Assembly (NCBI RefSeq): GCF_024137965.1
Contig: NZ_CP099975.1
Coordinates: forward strand, 806,001 to 870,000
DNA length: 64,000 bases
Reading direction: 5' to 3'
Origin: Halomonas sp. Y3
GTDB taxonomy: Bacteria > Pseudomonadota > Gammaproteobacteria > Pseudomonadales > Halomonadaceae
Shown here in pieces: positions 44,197-54,536 of this stretch. How positions within the stretch are numbered: the stretch's first letter is position 1; every line of letters begins with the position of its first letter. Under the pieces are notes generated by a model. It was not told the DNA's origin and searched no databases. It saw only the letters and a program-made list of their open reading frames with translations. Made by a program: the position numbers and the translations under genes.

Positions 44197-44224
44197 GCCT
44201 CGCGCCTCACGCCTCACGCCTCAC
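44197..44224 (-). repeat. Heptad repeat (AGGCGYG)x4 at the end of the UPF0149 gene
   Basis: On the plus strand GCCTCGC and three GCCTCAC units follow one another; on the coding (minus) strand they read AGGCGYG. The array spans the stop codon of the UPF0149 gene at 44214-44216. Confidence 0.8.
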
Positions 44225-44852
44225 GGCGTCCGGCCGGCTTCTTGCGCCGCGGGCTGGGCTTGGGGGTCTCCGGTGGCACCCGATAGTGCAGATAGAGATC
44301 CAGCACCAGTTCGGGCAGCTGGCGCACCAGGCCTTCCAGGCGTGTGCCGTCGCCGATGAACTCGGCCATGTCGGGCTCGTCGTCGAAGAGCCCCGAGAGC
44401 GCCATGAAGGGCAGCAGCAGGGTCGCCGAGGCCTCCTCGTCCTCCTCGAACCAGGCGGGCTCGTCGAGGAAGACGCCCTCCATGAAGCCGGCGCACCAGT
44501 CGCCGATGGGGGTCTCCTCCGCGGGCAGGCCGTCCAGGGTGAGCTCGAAGGGCAGCTCCGGCAGCAGGCCCTGCTCCAGGGCGGCGATGGCGTTGCACCG
44601 CAGCCGCTCGAGCAGCCCGAGAATCTCCTCTCGTTCGGCGGCATCGCCAAACGCCGGCTCGCCCTGGAAGAGCTCGGCGATCCAGGCCGACGGCTCCGCC
44701 TCGCTGGGGGCGACGGCCAGGGCCACCAGGAAGCCGTGGCTGCCGATCAGGTCCAGGGCATCCTCGCCGACGCGCTCGGAGGCCAGGAAGTCATCGAGCC
44801 GCTCGAGCTGCTCATCGTCGAGGAGGGGTTCGGGCTGGGGGGTATCGGACAT
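44214..44852 (-). CDS. UPF0149/YecA-family protein
   Basis: The 212-residue acidic protein contains the UPF0149 signature GDWCAGFMEGV near residue 120 and a helical body. Function is unknown; some YecA proteins have a SEC-C zinc motif, which is absent here. The C-terminus is basic (SPRRKKPAGRR). ATG 44852 (MSDTPQPEP) is chosen; the frame open to 45632 lies in an antisense position over sprT. The final codons and stop lie inside a heptad repeat. Confidence 0.85.
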   Translation of the reverse strand: MSDTPQPEPLLDDEQLERLDDFLASERVGEDALDLIGSHGFLVALAVAPSEAEPSAWIAELFQGEPAFGDAAEREEILGLLERLRCNAIAALEQGLLPELPFELTLDGLPAEETPIGDWCAGFMEGVFLDEPAWFEEDEEASATLLLPFMALSGLFDDEPDMAEFIGDGTRLEGLVRQLPELVLDLYLHYRVPPETPKPSPRRKKPAGRREA

Positions 44853-44912
44853 GGTCACTCTCGCAGTTTCGGCGCTTGTCGCCTGCCGGGTGAGGGGGCA
44901 TTCTAGCACCCC

Positions 44913-45473
44913 ATGACTCGCCCCGCGCTGCCCCATCCCGACCCCGAACGCCTCGCCGCCCTGGACGACGAGGCCCTGCGCGCCGCCCTGCACGAGCGAG
45001 TGGCGGCGGCCTGGCGGCTCTGCCGCGAGGTGCACCCGGGCCTGCCGCATCCGGCGGTGTGGTGCGACCTGCGCGGCAAGTGCGCCGGTCAGGCGCACTT
45101 CGGCCGCGGCGGCCTGCGCTTCAATCCGGTGCTCTACGCCGAGAACCGCCTCGATTTCCTGGTCGAGTTGGTGCCCCACGAGATGGCCCACTGGCTGGTC
45201 CACCACCTCGTGGATGGCCACCTGGCGCGCCCCCACGGCCATGAGTGGCAGACGGTGATGCGGGACCTCTTCGGCCTGGCGCCGCGCACCACTCATCGCT
45301 TCGATACCGCCCGGGCCAGCCCGGCCCCCTATCGCTACGCCTGCGACTGTCGTGAGCACGCCTTCAGCGCCCGGCGCCACTCCCTGGTGCGGCAGGGGCA
45401 GCGCTACCGTTGCCGTCATTGTGCTCAGACCTTGGTCTATCTTGGCGTGGCTGCGTTTGAAAGTGTCACTTAA
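44913..45473 (+). CDS. sprT: SprT-family zinc metalloprotease
   Basis: The 186-residue protein has HEMAHW (HExxH) near residue 89 with a further His in HGHEW, and a C-terminal zinc-ribbon-like part (CDC...CRHC). SprT-like proteases of eukaryotes cut DNA-protein crosslinks; the bacterial role is less clear. It is divergent from the UPF0149 gene and directly followed by the acs control region. Confidence 0.88.
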   Translation: MTRPALPHPDPERLAALDDEALRAALHERVAAAWRLCREVHPGLPHPAVWCDLRGKCAGQAHFGRGGLRFNPVLYAENRLDFLVELVPHEMAHWLVHHLVDGHLARPHGHEWQTVMRDLFGLAPRTTHRFDTARASPAPYRYACDCREHAFSARRHSLVRQGQRYRCRHCAQTLVYLGVAAFESVT

Positions 45474-45520
45474 CCTATTGTCTTTAATAGGAAAATTGTT
45501 CATACCAATGTCTAAGGGGA
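45474..45520 (+). promoter_or_regulatory. acs control elements
   Basis: CCTATTGTCTTTAATAGG (45474-45491) is an inverted repeat starting right after the sprT stop; a near-identical element is upstream of crbR at 49586-49603. ACCAATGTCTAAGGGGA (45504-45520) follows and resembles sequences at 57624-57715. These are candidate CrbR or other acetate-regulator sites about 130-170 bases before the acs ATG. Confidence 0.5.
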
Positions 45521-45648
45521 AGTGGGGGCGGGCGGCGGTATGCTGAGTCCACCTTGAATGGCACCGGCTGCCCCACTGAACAATACCAAGGGGTGGCCGG
45601 TTGGCTTCACTCACCTGACGGGGCCATCCCAATTACAGAGGCACTTTC

Positions 45649-47598
45649 ATGAGCGATCAGCAGAACGTCTATCCGGTGCGCGACGACATCGCCGCCAAGG
45701 CCTGGGCGGACAAGGAAAAGTACCAGGCGATGTATCAGCAGTCCGTGGACGATCCCGACGCTTTCTGGGCCGAGCAGGCCAAGCGCGTCGACTGGTTCAA
45801 GGCGCCGACCAAGATCAAGAACACCAGCTTCGATCCGCACAACGTGGATATCCGCTGGTTCGAGGACGGCACCCTCAACGCCAGCGTCAACTGCCTCGAT
45901 CGCCACCTCGAGACGCGCGGTGACCAGACCGCCATCATCTGGGAAGGTGACAACCCCGACGAGTCGGCCAACATCACCTACCGTGAGCTGCACGCGCGCA
46001 CCTGCCAGCTGGCCAATGCGCTCAAGGAGCTGGGCATCGGCAAGGGCGACGTGGTCACCCTCTACATGCCGATGATCCCCGAGGCCGCCGTGGCCATGCT
46101 GGCCTGTGCCCGCATCGGTGCGGTGCACTCGGTGGTCTTCGGCGGCTTCTCCCCGGACGCCCTGGCTCAGCGCGTGATCGGCGCCAGCTCCAAGCTGGTG
46201 ATCACCGCCGACGAGTCCGTGCGCGGCGGCAAGCACGTGCCGCTCAAGGATAACGTCGATGCCGCCCTGACCCGCCAGGGCACCGAGGTGTGCCAGAACG
46301 TGCTGGTGGTCAAGCGCACCGGCGGCGACGTCGAATGGAAGGAAGGGCGCGACCTCTGGTACGGCGACCTGGTCGACAAGCAGTCCACCGACTGTGCGGC
46401 CGAGGAGATGGGCGCCGAGGATCCGCTCTTTATCCTCTACACCTCCGGCTCCACCGGTGCGCCCAAGGGGCTCAAGCACACCACCGGCGGCTACCTGGTC
46501 TACGCCAGCCTGACCCACCAGTACGTCTTCGACTACCAGGACGGCGAGGTCTACTGGTGTACCGCCGACGTGGGCTGGGTCACCGGCCACAGCTATATCG
46601 TCTACGGCCCGCTGGCCAACGGCGGCACCACCCTGATGTTCGAGGGCGTGCCCAGCTACCCCACCCATGGCCGCATGGGCGAGATCGTCGACAAGCACCA
46701 GGTCAACATCCTCTACACCGCCCCCACCGCCATCCGCGCCCTGATGGCCCATGGCGAGAACGTCATGGATTCCAGCCAGCGCGACAGCCTGCGCATCCTC
46801 GGTTCGGTGGGCGAGCCCATCAACCCCGAGGCCTGGGAGTGGTTCTACCGGGTGATCGGCAACTCCAAGTGCCCCATCGTGGATACCTGGTGGCAGACCG
46901 AGACCGGCGGGATCATGATCGTGCCGCTGCCCGGCGCCACCCCGCTCAAGCCGGGTTCCGCCACCCTGCCGTTCTTCGGCGTGCAGCCGGCGCTCTACGA
47001 CAGCGAGGGCAATGCTCTCGAGGGTGCCGTTGACGGCAACCTGGTGATCACCGACTCCTGGCCGGGTCAGGCGCGCTCCATCTGGGGCGACCACGAGCGC
47101 TTCATCCAGACCTACTTCTCCACCTACCAGGGCGTCTACTTCACCGGCGACGGCTGCCGTCGCGACGAGGATGGCTACTACTGGATCACCGGCCGCGTCG
47201 ACGACGTGATCAACGTCTCCGGCCACCGCATGGGTACCGCCGAGATCGAGTCGGCGCTGGTGGCCCACGAGGCCGTGGCCGAGGCCGCCGTGGTGGGCTT
47301 CCCCCACGATATCAAGGGCCAGGGCATCTATATCTACGTCACCCTGACCGGCGACGTGGAGCCCAGCGACGAGCTGCGCAAGGAGCTGACCCAGTGGGTG
47401 CGCAAGGAGATCGGTCCGATCGCCTCGCCCGACGTCATCCAGTGGGCCCCGGGCCTGCCCAAGACCCGCTCCGGCAAGATCATGCGCCGCATCCTGCGCA
47501 AGATCGCCGCCAACGAGTGCGACGGCCTGGGTGACACCAGCACCCTGGCCGACCCGAGCGTGGTGGACGACCTGATCGAGAACCGCGCCGTGCGCTGA
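45649..47598 (+). CDS. acs: Acetyl-CoA synthetase (AMP-forming)
   Basis: The 649-residue Acs activates acetate to acetyl-CoA via acetyl-AMP. Motifs are the P-loop [11 protein letters not shown] near residue 265, WWQTETGG near 415, and the C-terminal [11 protein letters not shown] whose Lys is acetylated for inhibition in other bacteria. It is probably activated by the CrbS/CrbR system encoded downstream. A terminator and then a group II intron follow. Confidence 0.97.
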   Translation: MSDQQNVYPVRDDIAAKAWADKEKYQAMYQQSVDDPDAFWAEQAKRVDWFKAPTKIKNTSFDPHNVDIRWFEDGTLNASVNCLDRHLETRGDQTAIIWEGDNPDESANITYRELHARTCQLANALKELGIGKGDVVTLYMPMIPEAAVAMLACARIGAVHSVVFGGFSPDALAQRVIGASSKLVITADESVRGGKHVPLKDNVDAALTRQGTEVCQNVLVVKRTGGDVEWKEGRDLWYGDLVDKQSTDCAAEEMGAEDPLFILYTSGSTGAPKGLKHTTGGYLVYASLTHQYVFDYQDGEVYWCTADVGWVTGHSYIVYGPLANGGTTLMFEGVPSYPTHGRMGEIVDKHQVNILYTAPTAIRALMAHGENVMDSSQRDSLRILGSVGEPINPEAWEWFYRVIGNSKCPIVDTWWQTETGGIMIVPLPGATPLKPGSATLPFFGVQPALYDSEGNALEGAVDGNLVITDSWPGQARSIWGDHERFIQTYFSTYQGVYFTGDGCRRDEDGYYWITGRVDDVINVSGHRMGTAEIESALVAHEAVAEAAVVGFPHDIKGQGIYIYVTLTGDVEPSDELRKELTQWVRKEIGPIASPDVIQWAPGLPKTRSGKIMRRILRKIAANECDGLGDTSTLADPSVVDDLIENRAVR

Positions 47599-47623
47599 GA
47601 AGCGGCGAGTCTCTCGCCCATGG

Positions 47624-47649
47624 AACCGGCCCTTCGGGGCCGGTTTTTT
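47624..47649 (+). terminator. acs terminator
   Basis: AACCGGCCC-TTCG-GGGCCGGTT with six T forms a strong rho-independent terminator 26 bases after the acs stop. Confidence 0.92.
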
Positions 47650-48092
47650 CGGTGCGCCAGGCATGGCGCGCAGCGCCTGACTGGCGCTGTTTCCGAGGTT
47701 GGTGCCTTGGAATGACTTGGGGGTGAAAGTCCCCTGCACGCCCGGCAAGGGGAAGTGCTAGCCGACGGCAAGGGTGTCTCCCGCGAGGGGGAATCTGAAG
47801 GAAGCCCGAGGCAAAACGCTGGCCTGACGAACAGGAAGCGGATACGAGGCGTTATGGCGGGGTGAGATGGCCGAAATCATCAAAGCCCGGTACTTGCACG
47901 GAACGCCATGGCGTAGATCCGACAGGCATAAGCAGGAAAGTCGCGCGTCTTACCCTGGGAGGTCTGGTGGTCTGCCACGTGCTACCGGCGTCGAGAGGCG
48001 GCGGGATGGGCCACCAGACGTCAGCAGAGGCCATAGTAAGTGTCGACTCACCCCGACACCAAGGGCCGAACATGAAGAACCGCGAGTAGGCG

Positions 48093-49490
48093 ATGATGTC
48101 TCGAGGATCGATCATGAAGGCAGAAAGTGGCGCTGATACCGCCACCCACCCAGAGGGGCAGGGGCAGTACCCCGGGTCCCGGCCGGTGGGCGTCGAGACG
48201 GTCCCGGCGTCGTCATCGTGGACGAAAGCGGAGCCCGCCCCGCTCATGGAAGCCGTGGTAGAGAAGGCCAACATGGCGCGGGCTTACCGAAGGGTGGTCG
48301 CCAACAAGGGGGCGCCGGGTGCCGATGGCATGACGGTCCACCAGTTGGCCGACCACCTGAAGGAATGCTGGCCAACGCTGTGCGAACGGCTACTGGCCGG
48401 TGAGTACCACCCCAGCCCGATCCGAGCCGTCGAGATCCCCAAGCCCAAGGGCGGAACGCGACAGCTCGGCATCCCCACGGTTACCGACCGGCTGATTCAG
48501 CAGGCTCTGCTTCAGGTGCTGACGCCGATCTTCGATCCGGAATTCTCCGCATCGAGTTACGGCTATCGCCCTGGGCGCAGTGCCCAGCAGGCCGTCTCGG
48601 CGATGAAGTCCCATGTCACTGCCGGCCACCGCTGGGTGGTCGACCTCGACCTGGAAGCCTTCTTCGACCGGGTGAACCACGACCTGCTGATGGCGCGGGT
48701 CGCGCGCCGCATCCGCGACAAGCGAGCATTGCGCCTGATCCGACGCTATCTGGAAGCCGGGATGTTCCAGGACGGCCTGGCCGCGCCACGCCGGCAGGGC
48801 ACGCCCCAGGGCGGGCCACTCAGCCCGCTGCTGGCCAATATCCTGCTGGATGACGTGGATAAGGAGCTGGAACGCCGCGGTCACCGCTTCTGCCGCTACG
48901 CCGATGACATGCAGGTGTATGTCAGGAGTCGGCGAGCGGGCGAGCGCGTCATGGCCAGTCTGAGTGATTTTCTCGAGAGCTCGCTCAGGCTGACGGTCAA
49001 TGGCGACAAGAGTGCGGTGGACCGACCCTGGAACCGGGGGTACCTGGGTTACACGCTGACCCGGCACAAGTTGCCGAAGCTGACGCTGGCCAAGGCCAGC
49101 CTGCAGCGCCTGATGCAGCGTGTCCGCGAGATCCTCAAGCGCGGCAGGGGGCGCAACATACGGCGAGTCATTGAGGAGCTGGCCCCCGTCCTGCGGGGCT
49201 GGGCCAATTACTTCCGCCTTGTCGATGTAAGGCACCCCCTGGAAGTGCTGGATCAATGGATACGCCGTCGACTGCGCTGCGTGATCTGGCGGCAGTGGAA
49301 GCGCCCATGGACCCGGCGGCGCAAGCTACTGGCGCTGGGCCTGGGCGACAAGCGTGCCTGGAAATCAGCGGGGAATGGGCGAGGTCCCTGGTGGAATGCC
49401 GGCGCCTCGCACATGAATCAAGCCCTGCCGCGGAAGTGGTTCGACCGGCTGGGCTTGATCTCGGTACTTGGTACGGTCAAGAGGGCTTAA
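48093..49490 (+). CDS. ltrA: Group II intron reverse transcriptase/maturase
   Basis: The 465-residue protein has reverse transcriptase blocks (QGGPLSPLLAN, catalytic YADD near residue 270) and a C-terminal maturase GIIM domain (LRGWANYFRLVDVRHPLE). No HNH endonuclease follows, so it is an endonuclease-minus type that would prime at nicks or replication forks. ATG 48093 or 48114 could start it. No frameshift was seen, so it may be active. Confidence 0.93.
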   Translation: MMSRGSIMKAESGADTATHPEGQGQYPGSRPVGVETVPASSSWTKAEPAPLMEAVVEKANMARAYRRVVANKGAPGADGMTVHQLADHLKECWPTLCERLLAGEYHPSPIRAVEIPKPKGGTRQLGIPTVTDRLIQQALLQVLTPIFDPEFSASSYGYRPGRSAQQAVSAMKSHVTAGHRWVVDLDLEAFFDRVNHDLLMARVARRIRDKRALRLIRRYLEAGMFQDGLAAPRRQGTPQGGPLSPLLANILLDDVDKELERRGHRFCRYADDMQVYVRSRRAGERVMASLSDFLESSLRLTVNGDKSAVDRPWNRGYLGYTLTRHKLPKLTLAKASLQRLMQRVREILKRGRGRNIRRVIEELAPVLRGWANYFRLVDVRHPLEVLDQWIRRRLRCVIWRQWKRPWTRRRKLLALGLGDKRAWKSAGNGRGPWWNAGASHMNQALPRKWFDRLGLISVLGTVKRA

Positions 49491-49501
49491 TCGTTCTTCG
49501 T

Positions 49502-49538
49502 GAACCGCCGTATACGGAACCGTACGTACGGTGGTGTG
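49502..49538 (+). ncRNA. Group II intron domain V
   Basis: A 9-bp basal stem ACCGCCGTA/TACGGTGGT encloses a CGG/CCG upper stem, about 35 bases long and located just after the maturase gene, as expected for the catalytic domain V. The usual AGC triad is not obvious (the base of the hairpin reads GAAC), so the class could not be assigned. Confidence 0.65.
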
Positions 49539-49585
49539 GGAGGGCGCCGGGGGCAACCCCGGCCCCTACCCGATTGCGCATGGGG

Positions 49586-49603
49586 ACTATTGTCGACAAT
49601 AGG
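49586..49603 (+). promoter_or_regulatory. Palindrome upstream of crbR shared with acs
   Basis: CTATTGTCGACAATAG (49587-49602) is a perfect 16-bp palindrome just 12 bases after the intron end. Its 18-base context matches the acs element at 45474-45491 at 14 positions, with all differences at base 1 and in the centre. Confidence 0.6.
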
Positions 49604-49711
49604 TCCGGAGCGCTTGGGAATCGGCTCTGGCATGGGGTAACATGCCCTTCATTCACAAAAGAGTTCGAGTGGCGGTCCTCGCCCGCTGCCTGAGGAACCG
49701 GAGGAGAATCC

Positions 49712-50374
49712 ATGGCCTTTGCCCAGAAATTCATCGTCGCCGATGACCATCCGCTGTTCCGTGCAGCCCTGACCCAGGCGCTGCGTCAGCTGGCGCCCCA
49801 GGCCGAGATCGTCGAGGCCGACACCATGGAGGCCACCGCCGAGGTGGTGACCCGCCATCCCGATGCCGACCTGATCCTGCTCGACCTGCATATGCCGGGG
49901 GCCCACGGCTTCTCCGGCCTGATCCAGCTGCGCGGCCAGACGCCGGATATCCCGGTGGCGGTGGTGTCGGGCAGCGACGAGCCCTATGTGGTGCGCCGCG
50001 CCATCGACTACGGTGCCTCCGGTTTCATTCCCAAGTCCTCCTCGCTGCAGCTGATCGCCGAGGCGGTGGGGGAGATCCTCGACGGCGAGGTGTGGCTGCC
50101 CGCCGAGCTGGCCAATGCCATGGGCGAGACCAACGAGGAGGAGACCAAGTTCGCCGAGGCGATCGCCTCCCTGACCCCCCAGCAGTTCCGGGTGCTCAAC
50201 ATGCTTACCGAGGGCCTGCTCAACAAGCAGATCGCCTACGAGCTCAACGTCAGTGAAGCCACCATCAAGGCTCACGTCACCGCCATTCTGCGCAAGCTGG
50301 GCGTGCACTCCCGCACCCAGGCGGTGATCGCCGCCCAGAAGCTCGAGGTGGAGCCGCCGAAGGTGGAGTCTTAG
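49712..50374 (+). CDS. crbR: LuxR-type response regulator CrbR/ErdR
   Basis: The 220-residue protein has a receiver domain with phosphorylated Asp in LLDLHMPG near residue 57 and a C-terminal LuxR helix-turn-helix (LTPQQFRVLNMLTEGLLNKQ, ATIKAHVTAILRKLG). CrbR/ErdR regulators control acs and other acetate genes in Vibrio and Pseudomonas. acs lies upstream and the CrbS-like kinase is convergent downstream, which supports the name. GGAGGAG precedes ATG. A heptad array begins within its stop codon. Confidence 0.85.
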   Translation: MAFAQKFIVADDHPLFRAALTQALRQLAPQAEIVEADTMEATAEVVTRHPDADLILLDLHMPGAHGFSGLIQLRGQTPDIPVAVVSGSDEPYVVRRAIDYGASGFIPKSSSLQLIAEAVGEILDGEVWLPAELANAMGETNEEETKFAEAIASLTPQQFRVLNMLTEGLLNKQIAYELNVSEATIKAHVTAILRKLGVHSRTQAVIAAQKLEVEPPKVES

Positions 50375-50432
50375 GTTCGAGGTTCGAGGTTCGAGGTTCG
50401 AGGTTCGAGGTTCGAGGTTCGAGGTTCGAGGT
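50373..50432 (+). repeat. Heptad repeat (AGGTTCG)x8 at the crbR stop
   Basis: Eight perfect AGGTTCG units plus AGGT start on the second base of the crbR stop codon TAG. The array touches the start of the terminator stem at 50433. Confidence 0.95.
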
Positions 50433-50468
50433 AATGCAAGAACCCACCGTATGGTGGGTTCTTGCATT
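50433..50468 (+). terminator. Bidirectional terminator between crbR and crbS
   Basis: AATGCAAGAACCCACC-GTAT-GGTGGGTTCTTGCATT is a perfect 16-bp stem with 4-base loop between two convergent genes. Confidence 0.9.
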
Positions 50469-50501
50469 AGGTGGCGATGTTATTGCTTGACGCTTCTTCC
50501 T

Positions 50502-50522
50502 CGCCCCTCGCCCCTCGCCCCT
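50502..50522 (-). repeat. Heptad repeat (AGGGGCG)x3 after the crbS stop
   Basis: On the minus strand three AGGGGCG units follow shortly after the crbS stop codon (50529-50527), in the sense direction of that gene. Confidence 0.85.
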
Positions 50523-50526
50523 CTCT

Positions 50527-53500
50527 CTACTGCGCCGCCCGGCTGGCCTGGAGGGTGCGGGTGAGCAGGGCGCGCAGGGCGGCTGGGCGCACCGGCTTGA
50601 GCAGCAGCTGGTAGCCCGAGCGCCTGACCTCCTCGGCCACCTCCTCGGTGCGGTCGGCGGTGATCACGATGCCGGGGACCGCGCCCTCCAGGCGCTCCGA
50701 GAGCGCCTCCAGGGCCATCAGGCCGGTGACCTCGTTGTCCAGGTGGTAGTCGGCCAGTATCGCATCCGGGTCGCTGTCCAGGTGGCGCAGCACCGACTTG
50801 GCGCCGCCGATGGTGGTGGCGGTGAAGACCTCGCAGCCCCAGCCCGAGAGCATCGCCTTCATGCCCTCGAGGATCAGCGTCTCGTTATCGATGCAGAGGA
50901 TCCGGGCGCCGGCCAGCTTGTTGCCGGCGCGCTTCGCCGTGACCGCCTCCTCGGCCTGCTGGGCCGGGCTCTGGGCGGCCACCATCGGCACGCTGACCGC
51001 GAACATGGTGCCGAAGCCCTCCTTCGAGCGCACCGCGATGGGGTGGTCGAGCACCCGGCTCATGCGGTCGGCGATGGAGAGGCCGAGACCCAGCCCCTTC
51101 TCGCTCTCCTTGTGGCGGGAGGCCTGGTCGAGGCGGCGGAACTCCTGGAAGATCTCCGCCTGCTTGGATTCCGGTATCCCCGGGCCCGAGTCCCACACCT
51201 GGATGGAGAGGCGTCCCCCCTGGCGGCGACAGCCCAGCAGGACGCGCCCCTCCTGGGTGTAGCGGACGGCGTTGGAGAGGAAGTTCTGGACGATCCGGCG
51301 CAGCATCTGGGGGTCGCTGTCGACCCAGGCGGCGGTCGGCACCACCACCAGGTCGAGGCCGCGATCCTCCGCCATCACCTCGAACTCGGCGCGCAGCGGG
51401 CGGATGATGTCGGCCAGGGCGAAGTGGTTGCGCCGCGGGGTGAGGGCACCGGCGTCCAGCTTGGAGATGTCGAGCAGGGTGCTGAGCAGCTCCTCGGCGG
51501 CCTGCAGCGAGTTGTCGATATGGCCGATGGTGCGCTTCATGTCGGCGGCTTCCATCTCCTGGGAGAGGGCCGAGGTAAAGAGCCGGGCGGCATTGAGCGG
51601 CTGCAGCAGGTCGTGGCTGGCCGCGGCCAGGAAGCGGGTCTTGGAGGCGTTGGCATCCTCGGCCAGCTGCTTGGCCTGGCGCAGGGCCTGCTCCGCCTCG
51701 GCGCGGACCCGGTTCTCCTGGCGCAGGGCCGCGTTGGCCTCGGAGAGCGCCTGGGTGCGCTCGCGGACCCGCTCCTCCAGGGTCTCGTTGGTCTCCTTGA
51801 GGGCGATCTCCGCCAGGCGCCGCTCGGTGATGTCCTGGTAGAGGGAGAAGAAGCCCAGTATCGCCCCGCTGTCGCCGAAGTGGGGGTGTAGGTGACCAGC
51901 ATGTAGCGGCGTCCCTCGGGCAGCCGGATCGAGACCTCGAAGCTGACCCGCTCGCCGGCCAGGGCCCGCTCGATCCAGGGGGCCCGCTCCCGAGCCATCT
52001 CGTCGCTGACCACGTCCTGCACCCGCTTGCCGATCACCGCGTTGCGGTCGATGCCGAAGGCCTGCTCGTAGGCGCGGTTGGTGAAGAGGTAGCGGCACTC
52101 CTTGTCGAAGTAGGCGATCAGCGCCGGCACGTTGTCCGTGTAGATACGGATGTTGTTCTCCGAGCGGATCAGCGCCTCCTCGATGCGCTTCTGCTGGGTG
52201 ATGTCCTGGTAGGTGTAGACGAAGCCGCCGCCGGGCATGGGGTTACCCTGCACCTCGAGCACGCTGCCGTCCTGGCGATAGCGCACATAGCGGTGGGGCT
52301 GGCCGTCGCGGATATTGTCGAGCAGCAGCTGGACATGCTCCTCGGGGTCGCCGGGTCCGTACTCGCCGCCGTGGGCGTTGTAGCGGAAGATCTTGTCGAT
52401 GGGGGCGCCGACCCGGATCAGGTGGTCGGGGAAGCGGAACAGCTCCAGATAGCGCTGGTTCCACACCACCAGGCGCAGGTTCTGGTCCACCACGCTGATG
52501 CCCTGGTTGATGTTCTCGATGGTGGCCTGGAGCAGGGCGCGGTTGAACTCCAGCACCTGGGAGGCCTCGTCGACGATGGAGATCACGTCGGAGATGCCGA
52601 TGCCGCGCCCCTGCAGGGCCGAGTTGACCACGATGCGCGCCGAGGAGGCGCCGAGCACCGAGGCCAGGAAGCGCTCGGTGAACTGGATCACGTCGATGGA
52701 GGCGCGGGTGCCGTCCTCCAGGGGCTTGCCGCCGCGCCGCGCATAGTCGTCGAAGGCGCGGCTCACCTGGTTGGCGCCGAGGAAGCGTTCGCAGAGCACC
52801 TTGAGGTCGCCCACGGTGGTGGCACCGGTCCAGGGGCGGTTCACCGAGGTCTGGCGGGTCTCCACGCTGTCCACGAACAGCGAGGCCTGGATGCGTTCCA
52901 CCACCCGCTGGGAGGTGATCTGGGAGACGAAGATGTAGCAGAAGAGGTTCAGGCCCAGGGAGAGCATCACGCCGTGGGTGAAGCTGTCGCCCACGTTGAG
53001 CCCGAACAGCGAGGTGGGGGCGAGCCAGGCGACGCCCAGGGGGCCACCGTCGAGCCAGTGAGCGGGCAGGACGCCGGCGCCGATCATCGCCGGCATCAGC
53101 AGGCTGTAGGCCCAGATCAAAAAGCCTGCGTTCATGCCGACGATGACGCCCAGGCGGTTGCCGCGCTTCCAGTAGAGGCCGCCGATCAGCGCCGGGGCGA
53201 ACTGGGCGGCGGCGGCAAAGGAGAGCATGCCGATGGAGGCCAGGGAGGAGAATTCGCCGATCAGGTGATAGAAGCCATAGGCCATGGCCAGCACCGCGGC
53301 GATGGTCATGCGGCGAGCGCGCAGCACCAGGCGGCCGTAGTCGCGGGCCTTGGTATCGAACCAGCGCAGCCGGAACAGCGCCGGGATGACGATCTCGTTG
53401 GAGATCATGATCGAGACCGCCACGGCGGCCACGATCACCATGCCGGTGGCCGCGGAGAAGCCGCCGATAAAGGTGAGCAGGGTAAGCCAGGTGCTCTCGG

Positions 53501-54470
53501 CGGCCATGGGCAGCGCCAGCACATAGGTGTCGGGTTCGACGTCGCTGCCCGCGAAGAGGGTCAGGCCGGCGGCGGCCAGCGGCAGGATGAAGAAGGCGAA
53601 GGCCAGCAGGTAGAGCGGGAAGAGCCAGCGCGCCTTGGCGGCATCATCACGGTGGGTGTTCTCCACCACCGCCACGTGGAACTGCCGCGGCAGGCAGAGT
53701 ACCGCCAGCATCGCCAGCAGGGTCTGGGCCCAGAAGCTCTGGCCGAAGTTCTGCTGGGCCAGCTGGCGCTGCAGCTCCAGCTGCACCTCGGCGTGGGCCA
53801 TCAGCTCGCCCAGCCCGTCGAACATCCACCAGGTGACGTAGACGCCGAGGACCAGGAAGGCGAGCAGCTTGACCAGGGATTCGAAGGCCACCGCGTGGAT
53901 CAGCCCCTCGTGATGCTCGGTGGCGTCGGTGTGGCGAGTGCCGAAGAGGATGGCGAAGGCGGCCATCACCACCGCCGTAGAGAAGGCGGTGTCGGCGAAT
54001 AGCGGGGTATGGGTCGGGTCGCCATCCACGGTCAGCACGCTGAAGGAGGTGGAGACCGCCTTGAGCTGCAGGGCGATGTAGGGCAGGGCGCCGATCAGGG
54101 CCACCAGGCTGGCGAAGGCGGCCAGAGACTGGGTCTTGCCGTAGCGGGAGGCGATGAAGTCGGCGATGGAGGTGACGTTCTGGTGCTTGGCGACGCGGAT
54201 CATCTTGGCCAGCACCGGCCAGAAGAGCAGAAAGGTCAGGATCGGTCCGACGTAGATGCTGGCGAAGGACCAGCCCCCGGTGGCGGCCTGGCCGACGGCG
54301 CCGTAGAAGCTCCAGGAGGTGCAGTAGATGGCCAGCGCCAGGCTGTAGATGATGGGACGGCGCTGGCTGGCGCCGTGCTCCCTGGCACGGCGGTCGCCTC
54401 GCCAGGCGATGCCGAACAGCACGGCAATATAGAGCAGCGATACGGCAACCAGCAGCCAGCCTGAAAACAT
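50527..54470 (-). pseudogene. crbS: CrbS-like SLC5-linked hybrid sensor kinase, frameshifted here
   Basis: An N-terminal SLC5 transporter-like domain (about residues 1-520, many membrane helices), a STAC-like linker (about 555-650) and two PAS domains are in one frame from 54470. The coiled coil, HisKA (ASHDLLQPLNAARL), HATPase and receiver (LADYH) are in another frame ending at 50527. The switch is at a run of five G at 51882-51886 (five C on the coding strand). One more C would restore a full protein of about 1314 residues. Sequencing error or a true or variable frameshift are both possible. Partner: CrbR. Confidence 0.85.
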
Positions 54471-54536
54471 GGGCTTCCTCCTCGAGTCTGGCGCCCATTC
54501 TAGGGCAATGTGACCCGGGAAGGCAGACGACCTGCG

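Larger units (their letters stand above)
47702..49574 (+). mobile_element. Group II intron with encoded maturase
   Basis: A structured 5' region (47702 onward, beginning GTGCC and containing GGGTGAAAGTCCCC typical of bacterial introns) leads to a maturase gene. A domain V-like hairpin (about 49502-49538, stem ACCGCCGTA/TACGGTGGT) and a domain VI-like stem ending CCCGAT at about 49574 follow. Boundaries are estimates. It lies between the acs terminator and the crbR control region and reads in the same direction as both. Confidence 0.85.

Noticed and set aside
45607..47748. A 713-codon minus-strand frame over acs
   Set aside because: Antisense shadow of acs with composition typical of such frames; no motif.
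50373..50432. CRISPR array
   Set aside because: The repeat unit is 7 bp with no spacers and no cas genes nearby.
52293..54002. A 569-codon plus-strand frame inside crbS
   Set aside because: Antisense to the SLC5 domain; Gly/His/Gln-rich shadow composition.
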